A stretch of DNA of 64,000 bases from Spirodela intermedia (Eukaryota; Streptophyta; Magnoliopsida; Alismatales; Araceae): the NCBI GenBank assembly GCA_902729315.2, contig LR746271.1, positions 4,238,001 through 4,302,000 of the forward strand. Direction: 5' to 3'. Shown here piece after piece: positions 24,301 to 39,300 of the stretch (position 1 is its first letter; every line of letters starts with the position of its first letter). The notes beneath the pieces were generated by a model. The model was not told the DNA's origin. It ran no database searches and saw only the letters and a list, made by a program, of their open reading frames with translations. Made by a program: the position numbers and the translations under genes.

Positions 24301-27300
24301 AAGCCTGCAGGTTGTTCTTCATATTTGTTGGGAGTGAAAAAAATTATGATTTCGAGAAAAACAATTACTTTGTCTTTCACTCTTGATCCTGCGTAGCTTG
24401 AATTGGAAAAAGCAATAGTACCCTAAACAACAGATGTTTCCCTGTAACATTGGGTAGGATCCCTATAAATTATCTAATCTCTCCAACACAATGGTAATAC
24501 CTAGTTGGGACACTATTTTAAACATGACTAGTCTGGGAAGCAGTCCTTTTTAAGATGTTGATTGGTCTCCTTCTGGCCTACAATATCACTTATTTTGAAG
24601 AATATCTTCAGCGTATACATTGTGAGTTACAATAAAAGTGGAGGTGCACGGGGTGATCAGGAGGACTCTTTGAAAAATCTGCTGCCAAAATTGCTTGACT
24701 GAACATCTTGAGCTACACTTGAGCATCTACCGAAGGCTACATCGCTTTCTTAAGCTTGCACACACATGCTGTTTCTCCTTAATTTATAAATCCTGGTGGT
24801 TGCTCCTCTAATGCTGCCTCATTGAGTTCACCATAGAATATTTTGTTTTTTGACATGAAATTAAAAGCCAATGCTGATTAACAACAACACACAAGAGCAA
24901 TTTAATTGAGGTGACACATGGCACTTGAGAAAAAGTGCCAAAGATATTTCGCCCTTTGCAACTAATTGAGCTTTGAATCTGTTGGTAGATTCATCAGGTT
25001 GATAGTGTACAGTAAAGACCCACCATTGGCAGGCCAGAAGCATTAGTAGGTCGCGTAGACAATTCCTAAATACCTTGGCCGCGAAGAACTCAGCCTGTTT
25101 TTTTGAAACAGATGACAAGGAAAGTACAAACCGCTGAAAGAATGAACTAAAAAAAAGGGATACTATTTTAGTCCATGCCTGACTATCTTTTGGACAATAC
25201 TTGGTAAATCAAGATCTAAGAGATACAGGAGACAAGGGAAGAGAGTGTCCAACAAACGTTAGTAAATCCGTGGGCACATGAGTAGGCCATTGTGTTGTCT
25301 CTCTGATGAAAATCTTGAACAGAGCTGTCAGGAGTAGGCAAAGGCATGTCATGAAGAAGTAAATAGACAGAAAACACCTTAGATTTATGTCCCGATTGCT
25401 CTCAGATGAATACGGTATGCTTTAACGATAACTAATATTAGCACACAATCTTTTCATGCAACAGGCATGTCAGTCGACAAGGAAGAGATTCCTCTTATTT
25501 TGTGGAGATAATTTCTCGACCAGAACCCTCAGTCAAAGGTGTACTTTTGTCTTTCTTTACGATTACTGTGTAAAGCCGTCTATCTTTCTGAGATATGTTC
25601 TACTATTTCTTCACTTCATATCGTCCACCCTATGAGATGTTAGGGTTCGCCTGGAGCCCCAACACACTCCGGTATGTGCTCACATGAGGTAATTCTTGCC
25701 AATCAAATTCACGATTATACCGCTCAGAGATATAGAATTCATTGATGATGAAGCCATTTCAATCTTCTCGTCAACAAATGTAAAAAGATGAGAGTATAGA
25801 AAATTATCAGCAGCAGATCAACAGGAGCAGTGTTGATTTGCGACAGAGATTCTAGCAGATTCATAATAACAGGGTAGTAGGGACAAATGATCAGTTTGTG
25901 GCGAAGACCTCACTACCAAAATTCTGGGCTGGATGACAGGAGAACAACGTTTGTAGTTTGGGATGGCTGCATTGTGATGATCAGAGAAGAGTTCGGAATG
26001 CAACGCCGTTCTGCCTTCTGGAATGAGATGTACGAGAGAAGATCCAATTACAGGACTAACAGTGATGAGGAAGAAGCCTTCTGTCATGATCCGGGCAATT
26101 AAACTTGTAGAGTGCATGATTGTCTAGTTGTTCTAGTTTCTTTGGAATTATTTTCATTAAAAAGTTTCATATATTGTCCTTCATGAAACTTCTTCAGAGA
26201 TAGTCGCCTGATCCGCAGTCCTCTTGATCTAAGCCATGAGATGAAGTAAAAATGAGGTGATGAAAAGTTTGGGGACGGAGGGATGCAAGTGAATTAACTT
26301 GTTTACCTTTTTGGTACACATTTACGAAGATACACAACATGGGTCGACTTAGGCTAGTAAATAGGTTGGCCAGGCTACAGTACATAAAATCTTTCAATAC
26401 TTACATTGAATTTATCAAGAGGTCAGCCTGACTAACAAATACTTACATTAAATTTATCTTTCAATATTTTTCATTTAAAAAATAAAAATCTGTGATTGAA
26501 TTTTCAATCGCAAGACGTTGATTCAAAGGTTTGCAAAAACATGAACACCTTAAAATCTCTTTAAGTGTATGACTGTGTTTTATACATACATTTTGTGATA
26601 TTGGGTTTGATTTGAGAGGCACTTCGTCTCTTATTACAGATGCATCTTTTTTGTTTCCTTTCGAATGAAATTTTGTTGTACGCCTTATTTGCTATGAATA
26701 TCCTAATTTGAGATATTGGGTGCGTATACTTGAGTTCTTCTATTGGTAGTGACATTTTTCGCTATGCCTGTTTCATCCTAGTTAATGATCATCGTATATT
26801 TACTCACTCAACTATCGTTCTTGTTAATTTTACTGGCCTTACCAGAAAAGATGACTCAAAAGTTTTTTTATGTTTAGTGTGGTACCCTATCAGTTACACC
26901 ATTTGACTGACGGTTGCTTGTGGACAAATAAATACCAGCCTGGCAAAGGTGTAGAGGTATCCGGTTATTGATTTTTCCTTTCTATCCACGTTAAGCATAT
27001 GGGATCGGTTTGGTTGATTTGATATGTGGTAATGTGTATATTCGTTTTGATAATGAGTATTTTTGCAGGTCTGTGGAAACAATGAAGCTGTTAAGTTTCT
27101 TGTTGAATGGTTGGCATCATGGCACGAGAGGTGTTTGCAAGAAGCTAAAGGTCGTACGAGCAAGACTATATGCATTGACGAGGATAGCGATGAAAGCTTG
27201 TATGAAAACGACTCTGACTCTGAAAATGATGAAGCTTCACGCAGGAATGTTCTTCTAGTTACTGGGCCTGTTGGGGTATGTTCTTCTTTAATTGGTATTT

Positions 27301-30300
27301 CTCATGCACATTTCTTATAAGCTCAGATATATTTTAGATTCACCACAGTTCAGTGTTTAATCTTAGGGTCTAGGCATTTTCGGATCGTTTTATCTTTTGT
27401 GATCTCATGATTTTGATCTAACATAAAGTTTTCTAGTAGGCAGGGTGATCTGAAAGGTGAGTTTAGTCGCAAGAGGATAGACAAGCATTGTTGTTTGTCT
27501 TTGTAGCTTCTGTAGGTGGTAGGAGTAAGAGAGTCAAGTTCCCTAAGCCAGGATGCTGTAGAACTATCTTATAAAGTTTTTGACAATAACATAGAATTGA
27601 TTTTGAAAGTCAAACATATGATACTTGATCTCGTATGAATTGAAGAGGAATTTACTGTAGTTTTCAAGGCATCGCCTAAGCAACACCTTGGCAAGATGGT
27701 TGCCTAGGCAAGAGAATGCTTGCCCTGGCACAAATGAGTAATTCATGGATGGATTTACTGTGCCATGTTCATGTGGCTTATGGTGCGACAGAAAATGTAA
27801 ATAACATATGATATATTTCATTTGCATTGTTTTCTATGTATGTTCATATTCATGTTTTTCATGTTTATGTTTTATTGCTTTATTTATTAAAATTAAGCCT
27901 TACCTCGGTGTTGCCTAGTGCCTTGCGTTGTTAGTTAGACACTGATGTGATCACCTTCTTGATTGCCTTAAAATTTAGAATTTACTCGACTGGATAGTGT
28001 CTATATGTTATATGATAGTTTTCATGGCGAGACTTGACTAAAACATAGGAGACAATTAACTAAATGAGGGTGAGTGTTATGGGCGCATAGATGACTAGCC
28101 TTGAAAGTGTGCTTGCCTTGGTCACTTTAGTGCTTTGAGACTTGAGAGCCTTGTTTTTCTTTACTATCTTTTTGAGTACCTTTATAAAAAAATCAAACTC
28201 ATGTAATGTTGTTAAGTGATACATTCATACGTTGTGTTCTTAGCCATCAAAAGTTGTGGACAAAAAATGAGTATTAATGGCAATGCCTTTCAACTTGTCT
28301 TTGGTTCACAGTAAGATGAAAGCCATATTTCGACCCGGGGAAGAGGATCAAGTTGGCACTTGCAAACAGCTTGATGCACTATCTCCCTTCAACCCTTTGA
28401 GCGACATGTGACACCATTAGGAATTCTTCAAGCTTTAACGGATGGAACCAAACTGTTTTTTAAAGAGGATATCCTACCGTCTAGAGGAGATAGACGTTTG
28501 TTCATTATCAACCCACAAAATCCTGTCTTTAGTAAATGATCAATCATTATGGTGTCGAAAGTAAGTTAGAAAACTAATGTATGAAAGATAGTCATTAAGC
28601 TTTGGATAGCTTTCTTCACAATTACGAATGCTTTTGTCCAAATTACATTTGTGACTTGCCTTTATAGCGACATTGATTTGGTGCAGAGTGATGTGATGAA
28701 CCAGCAAATGGTGGGAGAGATGGAACAATGAGAAAAATCGTAGGGCACCTAACTAACTCTAAAAGAAAAAAAAATGTGTTAACTGGTTCTTGACAACATG
28801 AGTGTACAATATATTGGATGTTCTTCTCATCATCTGAAATCTTTCATTTGGAAGGCACGTCCAGAAATTTATTTAAATTAGTGGAATTTATAACCTAGTG
28901 ATAAATATTCGTTAATTGTTGTAGTGCTGGAGTGTTTACTTGATGTTCTGTGTGCACTCATTTGTTGGGTAGTACGTTAGTGCTAGTGTAAGTTACTAAG
29001 GACGAACTATCTTCGAATTTCAAAAGGTCTGTAGATCTAGGTCTCTAATATTTTAATATTTTCCTTTTTGAATTTTTCATAGTTAGTTCTATGCTTGTAA
29101 TTTACGAGCGTTTATTATTTCTTTTCAAGATAAAGTGGCTTTTATGGTTCGTCTGTATCATGTCCCCTATGCCCTTACCTTTGTTGCTCCAAAGATTTTG
29201 ATGTAATGAGATTACTGGTTTTGATATCCTTCATCTTAATGCATTTCCTGATTTCATCTGAGGTGTATTGTCTGGCGAACTTTCTTAATTTCTTTAAGAC
29301 CTGTTGTTTTTCAGTGCGGAAAGACTGCTGCAATTTATGCATGTGCAAAAGAACTTGGATTTCATGTAATTGAGGTACTTCGAGATTCTGGCCTTTTTAA
29401 TTTCTTTGCTTCATTTCCCTCATGTGTCCTTCACGGTCTTGTCCTGATCTGTATCCTATCTCTTCCATCCTTGTAGCTGAAAATATAACCTCTCACAGAA
29501 AAACCATTGACAGCGTTTTTTCAGCTGTATGATCTCATTGTTGCGAATATTTTTCATTTGGGTAAACCTTGAAAAATATCTTTAGAGGCGTGGAGATTAA
29601 AAAGATGTTAACTCAAGATATCCAATCCCAAATCTTGTTTAAACGTTTGGGTTATCTTTTGCTTGTTCATTAAAAGAGTTGATTATTAATCCTTCACTGG
29701 AAGAGTGGAAAGTCGAAGGAAATAAATCAAATCAATAGAAAGTAAGAGGTACAAGAGCACAGGAAATCAAATGACACACTAGAAATTGTGGGCTTGTACT
29801 GATTTCAGATGACAACTTTTAGAGTGTGGGCCCTGATGATGTTATATATAGAACAGATTATTGGTGCAGCCCTGCTGTCCACATTGAACCCAGATAGTTT
29901 CATCCTCCACTCTTCCTATCACCGCCTGTCATCTCACATTAATTTTTAATCAGAGTAAGTTAATATGATCTTTCTGAAAAGGGGTATAAGGAACTTAGAT
30001 CCCATGACATATTAGTTAAGCTGAGCTAAGACTAAAACAATAAGAAATATTGTAGCATTGGTAAAAAAGAAAAAAAGAAAAAAAAGAAACGTGGATTTGA
30101 ATTCTTGTTTCTATTGGTTTTTAGGTAAGGTGATTGGTATGTGCGGACATTTGCCATGACCAGTCTCTTATAGCAAAGGCCATATGTGGTGACAGACGTG
30201 GAATTGTTTTGTTGAAGGGGTTATCGGCAAGAAACATTTGATTTCTAACATGGAAGCTAGGGACATTTGGGAGAGAAGTGAAAATTTCCACTTTCTAGAG

Positions 30301-33300
30301 AAGATGCAAAATGTCGTGTATTGAGGAATATGTTGAGAGAAAAGTTGTGTAGGTTATCACGACATGGATTTATATCCAAGTATGCTGTCAAGTTGAAACA
30401 GAGTTGATAGTAGTTGATAGCAAGTGATTCCTTGAAGACCCCATGTGGACCAGATCAGATTTAGACTGGTATAAGCTAGTTTTCGTTTCAAGTTGCGTAT
30501 GATTTATGCTGACTACGCTGCTTTAATATTTAGTGCGATGGAACTATGTAACTGTTGGATCATTATCTTATCCTAGTGAAACGCAGATGTGGTGTAGAAT
30601 ACCCAATGTTTCAACAAAGGCTTTTTTTTTCTGCGATACCCTCTGTCCATTTATTAAGGAAATTCTAGTGCGATCCACATGGAATCTTGCGAAGGAAGAA
30701 TCAACTAGTCACATGAATGATCTACGTAAAAGTGACGATACCCACCCTCAAATCATATCACAGGCAAGATATTCCATGCCTGTGACAGATTCTTCTTCTT
30801 CAGATATCAAACTGTAATGATGATTCCAGACTTCCGCGTCAAATTTCACTTATTTCCTTGATAGTATATGCTTGAATTTTTCTTGTTTTCAATTTTGGCC
30901 GACATTATGTTTAATTTTGACGTATTTTAGCTCCCCAGGAATTAGATGTTATCCGAGAATTGGATGTTCTTGTAATAGATACCAAGCCATCCAAAGCAAA
31001 CACAGTAGCACAGTACATTTCATGTTACTGAAGAATCTAAATTAGACGACTTTTCCAATTCCTACGTTTCACGTCATACAGAAGCCTCTTTTTGGCTCCT
31101 GAAATCCTTGTACCGATTAAAGTTTATTCTGTTTTAATAAGTTTGAGCCCAAATGAAGTCGATATTTCTTAAAGATCTAGGACCAGTGGTTTGCATCGCA
31201 CAAACAATGCCAATTAGTAATTCTGAAATTCAATCTCAGGCTTCGATGATTATAACGTCACAAGACTTGTTTTATTGATACAATAACCTTGACTAGCAAT
31301 TACTAAAGATTTTACATTTTCAGAACAGTTCAAAATCAGTATGTTAATTGATTTCTGGGTGAAATTTCGCTTGAGGGTTTCATAAATAATTCATAGAAGA
31401 AAATATTAATAGAAACTCTTCTCGAATGTTCTGCCACAGGTGAATGCATCTGATGTAAGAAATGGAGCACACATAAAGCAGAAGTTTGGGGAGGCTATGG
31501 ACTCGCAAGCAATAGAATTGTGGTATGTTTGCTGGATCTCATGTTCATAATTCTATACAAAATTAAATTCTATCAGTTGTGATTTGATTCCAATATTTTC
31601 AAAGAGCCTGTGGAATGAATCTTGCATGTTCCAGGATATTACTTCGGGGGATTGAAGCAGTACTATATTTGTGGTTTCCAATCCGACAGATTTTCCTTCA
31701 TTTTATAGTTATAATATGTTTACAGTTACACTGATGCGTTAGCCTTATCGCATCATATTGTGTTTTTTTAAGTAAACTAAAGATTGGCCATGACGTAAGA
31801 AGAACTCTCTCTTTAAGAGAATGACAATGCCTGAAAATAGCTCAGTTTAAATTGGACATGGATGGACTAAGAAACGCTGGATCCTCAACCTTTTTTGGGT
31901 AGTGTCTCGTATCTGGTTTTCTCAGATTTAAATCTGTTCTGAAGAAAGATCACAACGACCTCTGTGATGCTTTGGTTGTCCTCTATTCTATGATCTGCAT
32001 TTTTAAGACACTCATTATCCAATCCCTCTACTTCTAAATTTCCAATGCATGAATATGGTCCCGTTTCGTATCCTTTTCAGATGGAAGATATTCCGCCTAT
32101 CTTTTGCAATTTCCATTTAGTTTTCATCTTCTTTGACCATTTTTTGCTTCTCTGTAGTATCTTACTTCCCTCTTACATTTGTTCGCTTCTCGTACATTTG
32201 CTTACTTCCCTCTTATTGACGATTTCCTTGCCTCTATAACCCTTACTATTAAGCTTGAACGAGGATTATTGGATTTCTGGTTTCTTGGCTCCATTTTCAA
32301 CTCTTCTGTCCATTTGTTTCTGGATCTATGCGAATTAAATCCAAAAACTCTTTATTATTTTCTTTTGGATTTTGTGGACACTAATTGATGTAGATGGTCT
32401 GTAAGTTGCCTAGGCAGGCCTTTTGCTTCTGGTTGTTCAAAGTATGCATTCACTCCGCTGGATCCGAAATCTATTAGGTTTTTGATATGAAAATTGTATT
32501 AGGTTAGCTTTATTTTTTGAGAGGGTGATTCTTTAAACTTACAGGCTAGATCATTGTCTCACCTAGGGTCACCTTTTATTTTCCAGGGGACTCTAATATA
32601 GTTGTGATCTCATGCCTACAGCATGCACCCAGACTTTATCGCTGGATTTTAGCTGAATTAGCTCCATACGTATATTTATCCATCAAAATTTTCATGTAGT
32701 TCGTACCTAGAAATAAAACGCCCATCCGAATCCCTACCTCAAACTTCTACCTATCATAATCATACTTGGCATCGTCTTTATTGCAGAATTGGTCATTTCA
32801 TCGAACCAGTTCACTCTCTTTACAATCATTTGACTTCGTAAATTCCCATTCCTTAAGTTTTACAATCTATTAATTAATAGGCTTGTTGGATATATACTAA
32901 TCTTTTCTTCTTTTTGTAAACCAGTAATATGAACTTTGTTAGAATATAATCCTTGAACATCTAATCTTTATGAAAACACCATTTATAGGATTTTTTTTTC
33001 TCATTCTCCTTTCCATCGTTCTTCAGGTGTTAATACCATTCGTTTGTATAACGAATTTATATTTCTATACTGCATCTATATGTACTAAATAAAATTTCTG
33101 GATATTTTTTCTTGACCTCTAATTGAAATTGATTCACTGCCCGTTCTGAATATTCAAATTTTCCTACCACTAGATCGGTTTGGGAGGTATAATTTAGTTG
33201 GGACATGATTTTCCTCCCATAACCCCAAAAACCGCACTACGGAGTTGTATCCACTACTTGTATTTAGTCACCTTTTTTGAGCTCTGGGTTTAATGGCTCT

Positions 33301-36300
33301 TTGACACATCAGGGGAAGAAGGAAGAGGCTGTGGCAAAGGATTGATAAGTTATCTAATATGGACTCGACCTATCGAACTAGCTGTAACAGACTGGCATTT
33401 ATTTATAATCCAAATCGGTTTGGTTTACCAGTAGATATTGACCGTCCTTGCTGATTCATATGTTCCTATTTGTTCCTGGGGTCCACCATCAGATCATTTT
33501 AAACCAGAATGAAAGCTGAATTTTCTTATTAAAATGTGTTCAAGGTGACGAAGATAGTTATCTACCTCCTTATTACCTGTGGCTGTGAAAGGAACAAGAT
33601 GGTGTGTGATCTCTAATTTTTTAAATTTTTATTCCCAAATTGATAATTAAAAATTGTAAAAATAAAATGAAATGTATATGCCATCATATCATCAAATTAC
33701 ATGAATAAGCATTCAGATTCAATATAACATAAACTAAAGAAAAGAAAATTGTAATTTTCGAAAAAGTTAAAAAAAAGAGGTTTTTGCTAACTTGTATATT
33801 CTATGAAAATTATTCAATATGAGTTAAATATGCAAATGATATAGTATGTGATTTTTATGAAATATATGGAGTATCTACAATATATATAACATGTAATAGA
33901 CAATGCATTATCAATTTGTCCATATGAATGCTTGTTCGTAAACTCATATTCATGCAGTGAGTGCTCGTTTTACAATTATGCTGCCTGGACTCTAACATGT
34001 TCACCTCCATCGCATGCGTCAGTCAACGGTAAAGAAATCTTCCCTATTCTGCCGCCCTCAGGCCATCTTTCCGTTTCTTATTTCTCAATAAAAAATTTAA
34101 GGAATCAGCATTGCTTCTCCTCCCCTTCCATTTTCTGAATCAAAATTGGTGCTCATTGGTGCTCATTGGCCTGCTGTAATCACCTTCCTCGGTTTCCATG
34201 CTTCTTTGTGAACGCTTTTTGACTCTTTGTTCCCCTTCTATCTTATGCCTCTACCTCTGTGTTGTTCAGCATCTAATACACACTTTGTAGTTCCTCTTCT
34301 CCTCTTTCTTTGTAGTTGTAGAGCATTAATATTCGTTGATAAAATTCTGAGTTCCAAGTTATTCTGTTCCCTCTGGATAAATATGGGGAAGAAGTTGCCC
34401 ACAATATCTAACTGGTAACCCCCTTTGGATCACTTCGCTCTAAATGATTTGAACTAAACCAAGCAACTCTATGTCAATTTCTTATTAGTGGTCTACTGTC
34501 TACCTTCAGAATACCTGAAAGGATCAGAAACTACGCAGACAAGTTCCACAGGCTTAAGGTGCACTGGAAGCCCTGCCATTCGCCCCTAAACATTGGATGT
34601 ATCCCATAATTATTTGACTCTCGACGTTCTGTCTTTTTTTCACACATCCCACCTATCTTTATTTACAAATTCATTCCTCTCTTCAGGTCTCTAAAACTGC
34701 ATAAGCACTACCTGAACTTGCAGTGCCCTTTTTTGGATATTTTCAATATCCTTTTTTTTTGATATTTTCCAAGAGATATCTATTGAAGGATGCATAAGTT
34801 TTTTCTACACTTATCTCCTAAATCTGCATTTGGTTGATACACTCATTCCTTTATCATCAGTTCCGCTATAATGCTCATTCCGTTTCGCCTTCCTATTAAC
34901 TAGCACTTATTAGGATCGTGCCATGTTCTGTAACTAGGAGACTTGGGATAGGCAAGAGGACAAAACCTGAATTTCACTGGTGGATCATACGTTGGCAGCA
35001 GATGATTGTAAGGCGTCTGGAAATCAAAGGCAGGCATGAGAGTATAAAAGGTTGGGTTTTGGAAGGGTGGGTAGGTTTGGGAAGATCTGTAGGAAGAGAC
35101 AATTGGGGCAGATGGACATGATGTCTGGAGGTAAGGTTGAACAGCGATGAACATGATGTCACGAGGTTGGGGAACAGGAATGGCTGATCATCATAATTAT
35201 TTCTACCGTTGTCATCATGTTGTCCCAGACTACACAGATGGTTAATGTTGCATGTTTTCCCAGACTACTCATCTCATGCAGGAATTCATATAATCGCTTT
35301 TGTCTGCAGTTAACAAAAGTTTATATGGAATTGGTGAATGATGGGTTACTTAACCCGCTTCATTTGACTATGTTGCGTATGATCTATTTGTCTATTATGT
35401 GGTCAGGACAATAACATGGTAAGTCAGGACTTTTTACCTATTCTCATAGATTCAATGTGATGATTCATATGTTGAAAATTGACGGAAATATGGCTTTTTT
35501 ATGGCTTTGATTACATGTTCTCAGTCATGAAGATACAACTGGAAACAATTCTTAAAGGCCCCGTTTTTCACATTACGTTTGGTACACCATTAAGTCTTCT
35601 GTTTTCCATGATGTTTGACGAAGTGTGTAATTCTTATTCCAGAATGATCAGACGTTGGATGACGATTCTGTCTTTCCTTCACTTTGCTTTATCTATGTTA
35701 ACTTCTAGGAATATAGAGAAATCATGTTATGATGTTTCTTTCAGCTCAGTCGAGGAAATTGCTGGTTTGAATAAAAAAGATGGTTTGCCATTCATTAAGT
35801 CTTCAACTAACCCTGAGGCGATCGCATCTAAAGACGGGGATCTCAAACAGGCCTTGACGCTTTGTGAAAGCACTAATATTAAATGTCCAGGGAATTCATT
35901 TGAGAATCAAAGTTCTACTTGCCGAGTTGCAAACAGGAATCTCTTCCTATTTGAAGACATGGATGCTATTTTTCATGAAGACCGTGGACTCATTACTACT
36001 ATCATGCAGCTTGCAGAAACATCAAAGAGACCCATTATACTTACAACAAATAGTGAGCTTATTTGCCGACTTAAACCCGTTCAATTGTTTAATACCCATC
36101 TTCATGCATTTAAGAATGGCATTTGACAATCATCATTGCGTACACTTCATCTAATTTTGTTGATAACCTGCTAGGCAAATATCCCAACCTACCACATGCA
36201 TTGGACAAAGTAGTAGTGGCATTCACACGTCCATCAACAGAAGAGCTACTTGCCTGTATATGTCTGGTACAAGAATTCAGCATTCCTTTTTTTTTCTTTA

Positions 36301-39300
36301 TCTTTTTCCTTCGATCTATTCAGATGTTTAACCTTTCTAAGGGGTCCACAGATTTGCTCTGCAGAAGGAGCCCATGTATCACCACGGCTATTAGAGCAGC
36401 TTATCAACACATGCCAAGGTGATATAAGGAAGACAATTTTGCTTCTCCAATTTTGGTGCCAGGGTGAAAAAGGTCGACCAGGTTTGTGCCTACTCGTGCT
36501 TCCGGGAAAGGGTGTAATTAATTGCTTTATATTTCTTGGGATTGCCTCTGCTTTGTACATTCTGACGGGAGAGAAATGAGAGTATCTTAGTTGACAAAGT
36601 CAGCAAAGGTTGCTAATTGGATTCCCTTTGACTATCTAGACAGGAACATGCAACTTACGTACAGCCCCCTTCAGTTTGACCTTGATGCAGCTCATTGGGT
36701 AATAGAAAGCTTTCTTCCTTGGTCATTCCCCTGTGAACTTTCACTGAAAGTTGAAGAGGAAATCTCAAATACAGTGTCTTCACTTTTGGAGAATCAAGGG
36801 ATAATACATTCTTTCACCAAAGAGGACATTACTGTATCAATTGACACTCCACGTAACATTGCCACCGGGACGGGAGAGGATGCTATGATGAAAAATGTTT
36901 GCCCCTCTTTCCAGTATAATGAATCTTCAACTCCTATAAATGATAGCATGGGCTTTTCTGATGCGTTGGGCTCTCTGTTGACTTCTCCGGATGGAAGTTT
37001 TAAGCACAAGTCTGGAACTATACTTTCTTCTGAATCTGCAGATTTGTATGCTTCTGATACAAACTTAGATATAAATACCCATGTCATGCGATTTCCTCAA
37101 CCAATGGAGGATGCAAATTGCACGAATTCATGTGCCGATCTGTTTGTTGAAAGTGCTGCTTTATCTAGCGATTCTTTCATGATTGACAAAATTGCTTCCA
37201 GTTCACATGTCTGCAATACGTACACATCGACATGCACCCCTGAATTATCAGTAGTTCCGGAGACTGAAATCAGTAACAGGGATGGTTTTCCGTCTACAAC
37301 AGTAAATTCGCCTGATTTTTCTTCTAGGTTGGTGGATTTTTCGTTGAATAATTCCGGATCAGAGCTACCTGTTTCTCAAGAGGACGTTGACCATGTTGAA
37401 GAATCTATACTCGTTGCTGACGAAGATCCAATGAGTAAGTTTGCAAATATAGATGAACTAGACCGTGAATCAGTTCATGGAAATGAAGAACCTGATGCCT
37501 CTCAAATAGAAGGTGATGTGGGTTTATCCAGAGGATATCAGATAATGGATGAGTGTAGCTGTGCTGGCTTCAGCTTGGAACTCATGCCAGTTGACCGTTC
37601 TTTAAGCCATCCGATTATTCACTCAGTTAATGAAAAGTGGAAAAAACTGCGCTCCTGCCAAGAAGATTTAAGATTGCATATGACTTCTGCTCAGAAGGAT
37701 GCTTTGAACATCTTAGATCTTACTTCTGGTCTTACCAATCTGATTTCTGATGCTGATATTTTGCTTGGGCGCTGTCAGTTGCTTACCAGTGTAAGATTCT
37801 TTGAAGAATTTCCTCTCTTAAAATAGTATCTTGATGTTTTCCTTATTTCCTTGAATTTTAGCGCGTCTTCTTGTTTTGAAGGATATTTTGTCTTGGCAGG
37901 ATGTTCTGGAGCTGTCTGAAACTCCTCATGATGAACTATGTTCTAGCTCTTGGTACGATGAGCATTTGGAAATGGCTTCCACGTTTTCGCAACATGGTCT
38001 ATGCTTGTATGCAAGTAAAGCCATGAGATCACCATCAACTTTGCGTCATGAAAATCCTCTGCATCTAGCACAGGAGATGCTGGCTGCCAACACTTGTTCC
38101 ATGGCTCTAGGAAAGCGTTTGTCTCTGAAGAACACTCTAAGTGTTACGTGTGGACAAAGAGGCTTTCAGAGGAAGGCATCAAGGTGACACTCTCAGTAGG
38201 GCATGATCTTCTCGTTCACTTTAGGAGAAATTCGGGTTAGAGTTGTCCGATTCATAACAGTCTTAACGGTTCCATCGTTAATATGTGCATAACTCATCTC
38301 CTGAAGCATCTACTTTTGATCATTACACTTTCCTATATGAAAAATGGCCTATACTAATTTGATTAATTTTTCATATCAAGCTTTTCCTTTTTATTTAAAG
38401 AATTTAGTTTTAGGGGGGGGGGGGGGTCTCACTCAATGACTTGGCGCTGCATTTTTTTATATTGGCCTAATTTTCGGTCGTATTCTGCTTTAACCGACCA
38501 ATCTATCAAAGCTGACCATAGGCGTTCCAATAATTTAACATGTGGTGTTGTTCGTTCGTTTCCAAAATGATTTGCTTCAGTAAGCAGATAAGATTCTTTC
38601 CCTTCTTGAATATACTATTTAAGCTACTCTAGCATTCTGGGATCATTACAAATCAGAAGAGGCTGTTAATTCTTTCCCTTGGTTTCCAATATGAGAAGTG
38701 AGTGGTCTTCTCTTCTTTTTCTTCTTTCTGAAACTGGGGCTAGTTTAGCTCGAGTTAGTCTGACGTGGTATTAGATTATAGATGCTGATTTCCAGGTTCA
38801 GTTTATCATCACCGATCCCTATCTTGTACTTGAGAAGCTCTTAATGATAGGAGCTGAACTTTCCTATCACCAGCCAGACATACTACAACGCTCTTGCTTC
38901 GGTCCTTTTCTCTTTCTCATTTTATTGACTGCATGATGTGAGGCTGTGGATTATCAAAGGAATCTAGCTTTCTCTATGCATCTTGGAGCACGCATCATAG
39001 ACTTTGTTTTTTTTTTTTTTTTTCAGTGGACAAGAGAGGCATCCGACGCCATGAACTGCCTCGATTCCTTAACCTGTCCCTTATGCAAGTTACTGCTTGA
39101 ATTCTCAGCCTTCCCACCACCCTATAATTGCACAATGTGGGCTTATTCTTCAGGACCTTGTCCACTTTTGGATTCTATTCGTGCCTTGCGAAGATAACAT
39201 CCTATAGCGAATGAGATTTTCATTAAAACATTTCCTTAGTCTGTAAAAATGGCGGAAAGATTCATGGGAAGGAAATACATGACATGTAACAAATTTGAAA

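Noticed and set aside
27650-27730. GCCTAGGCAA-type words in ATAD5 intron 9
   Set aside because: They are short and unordered; not enough to call a repeat element.
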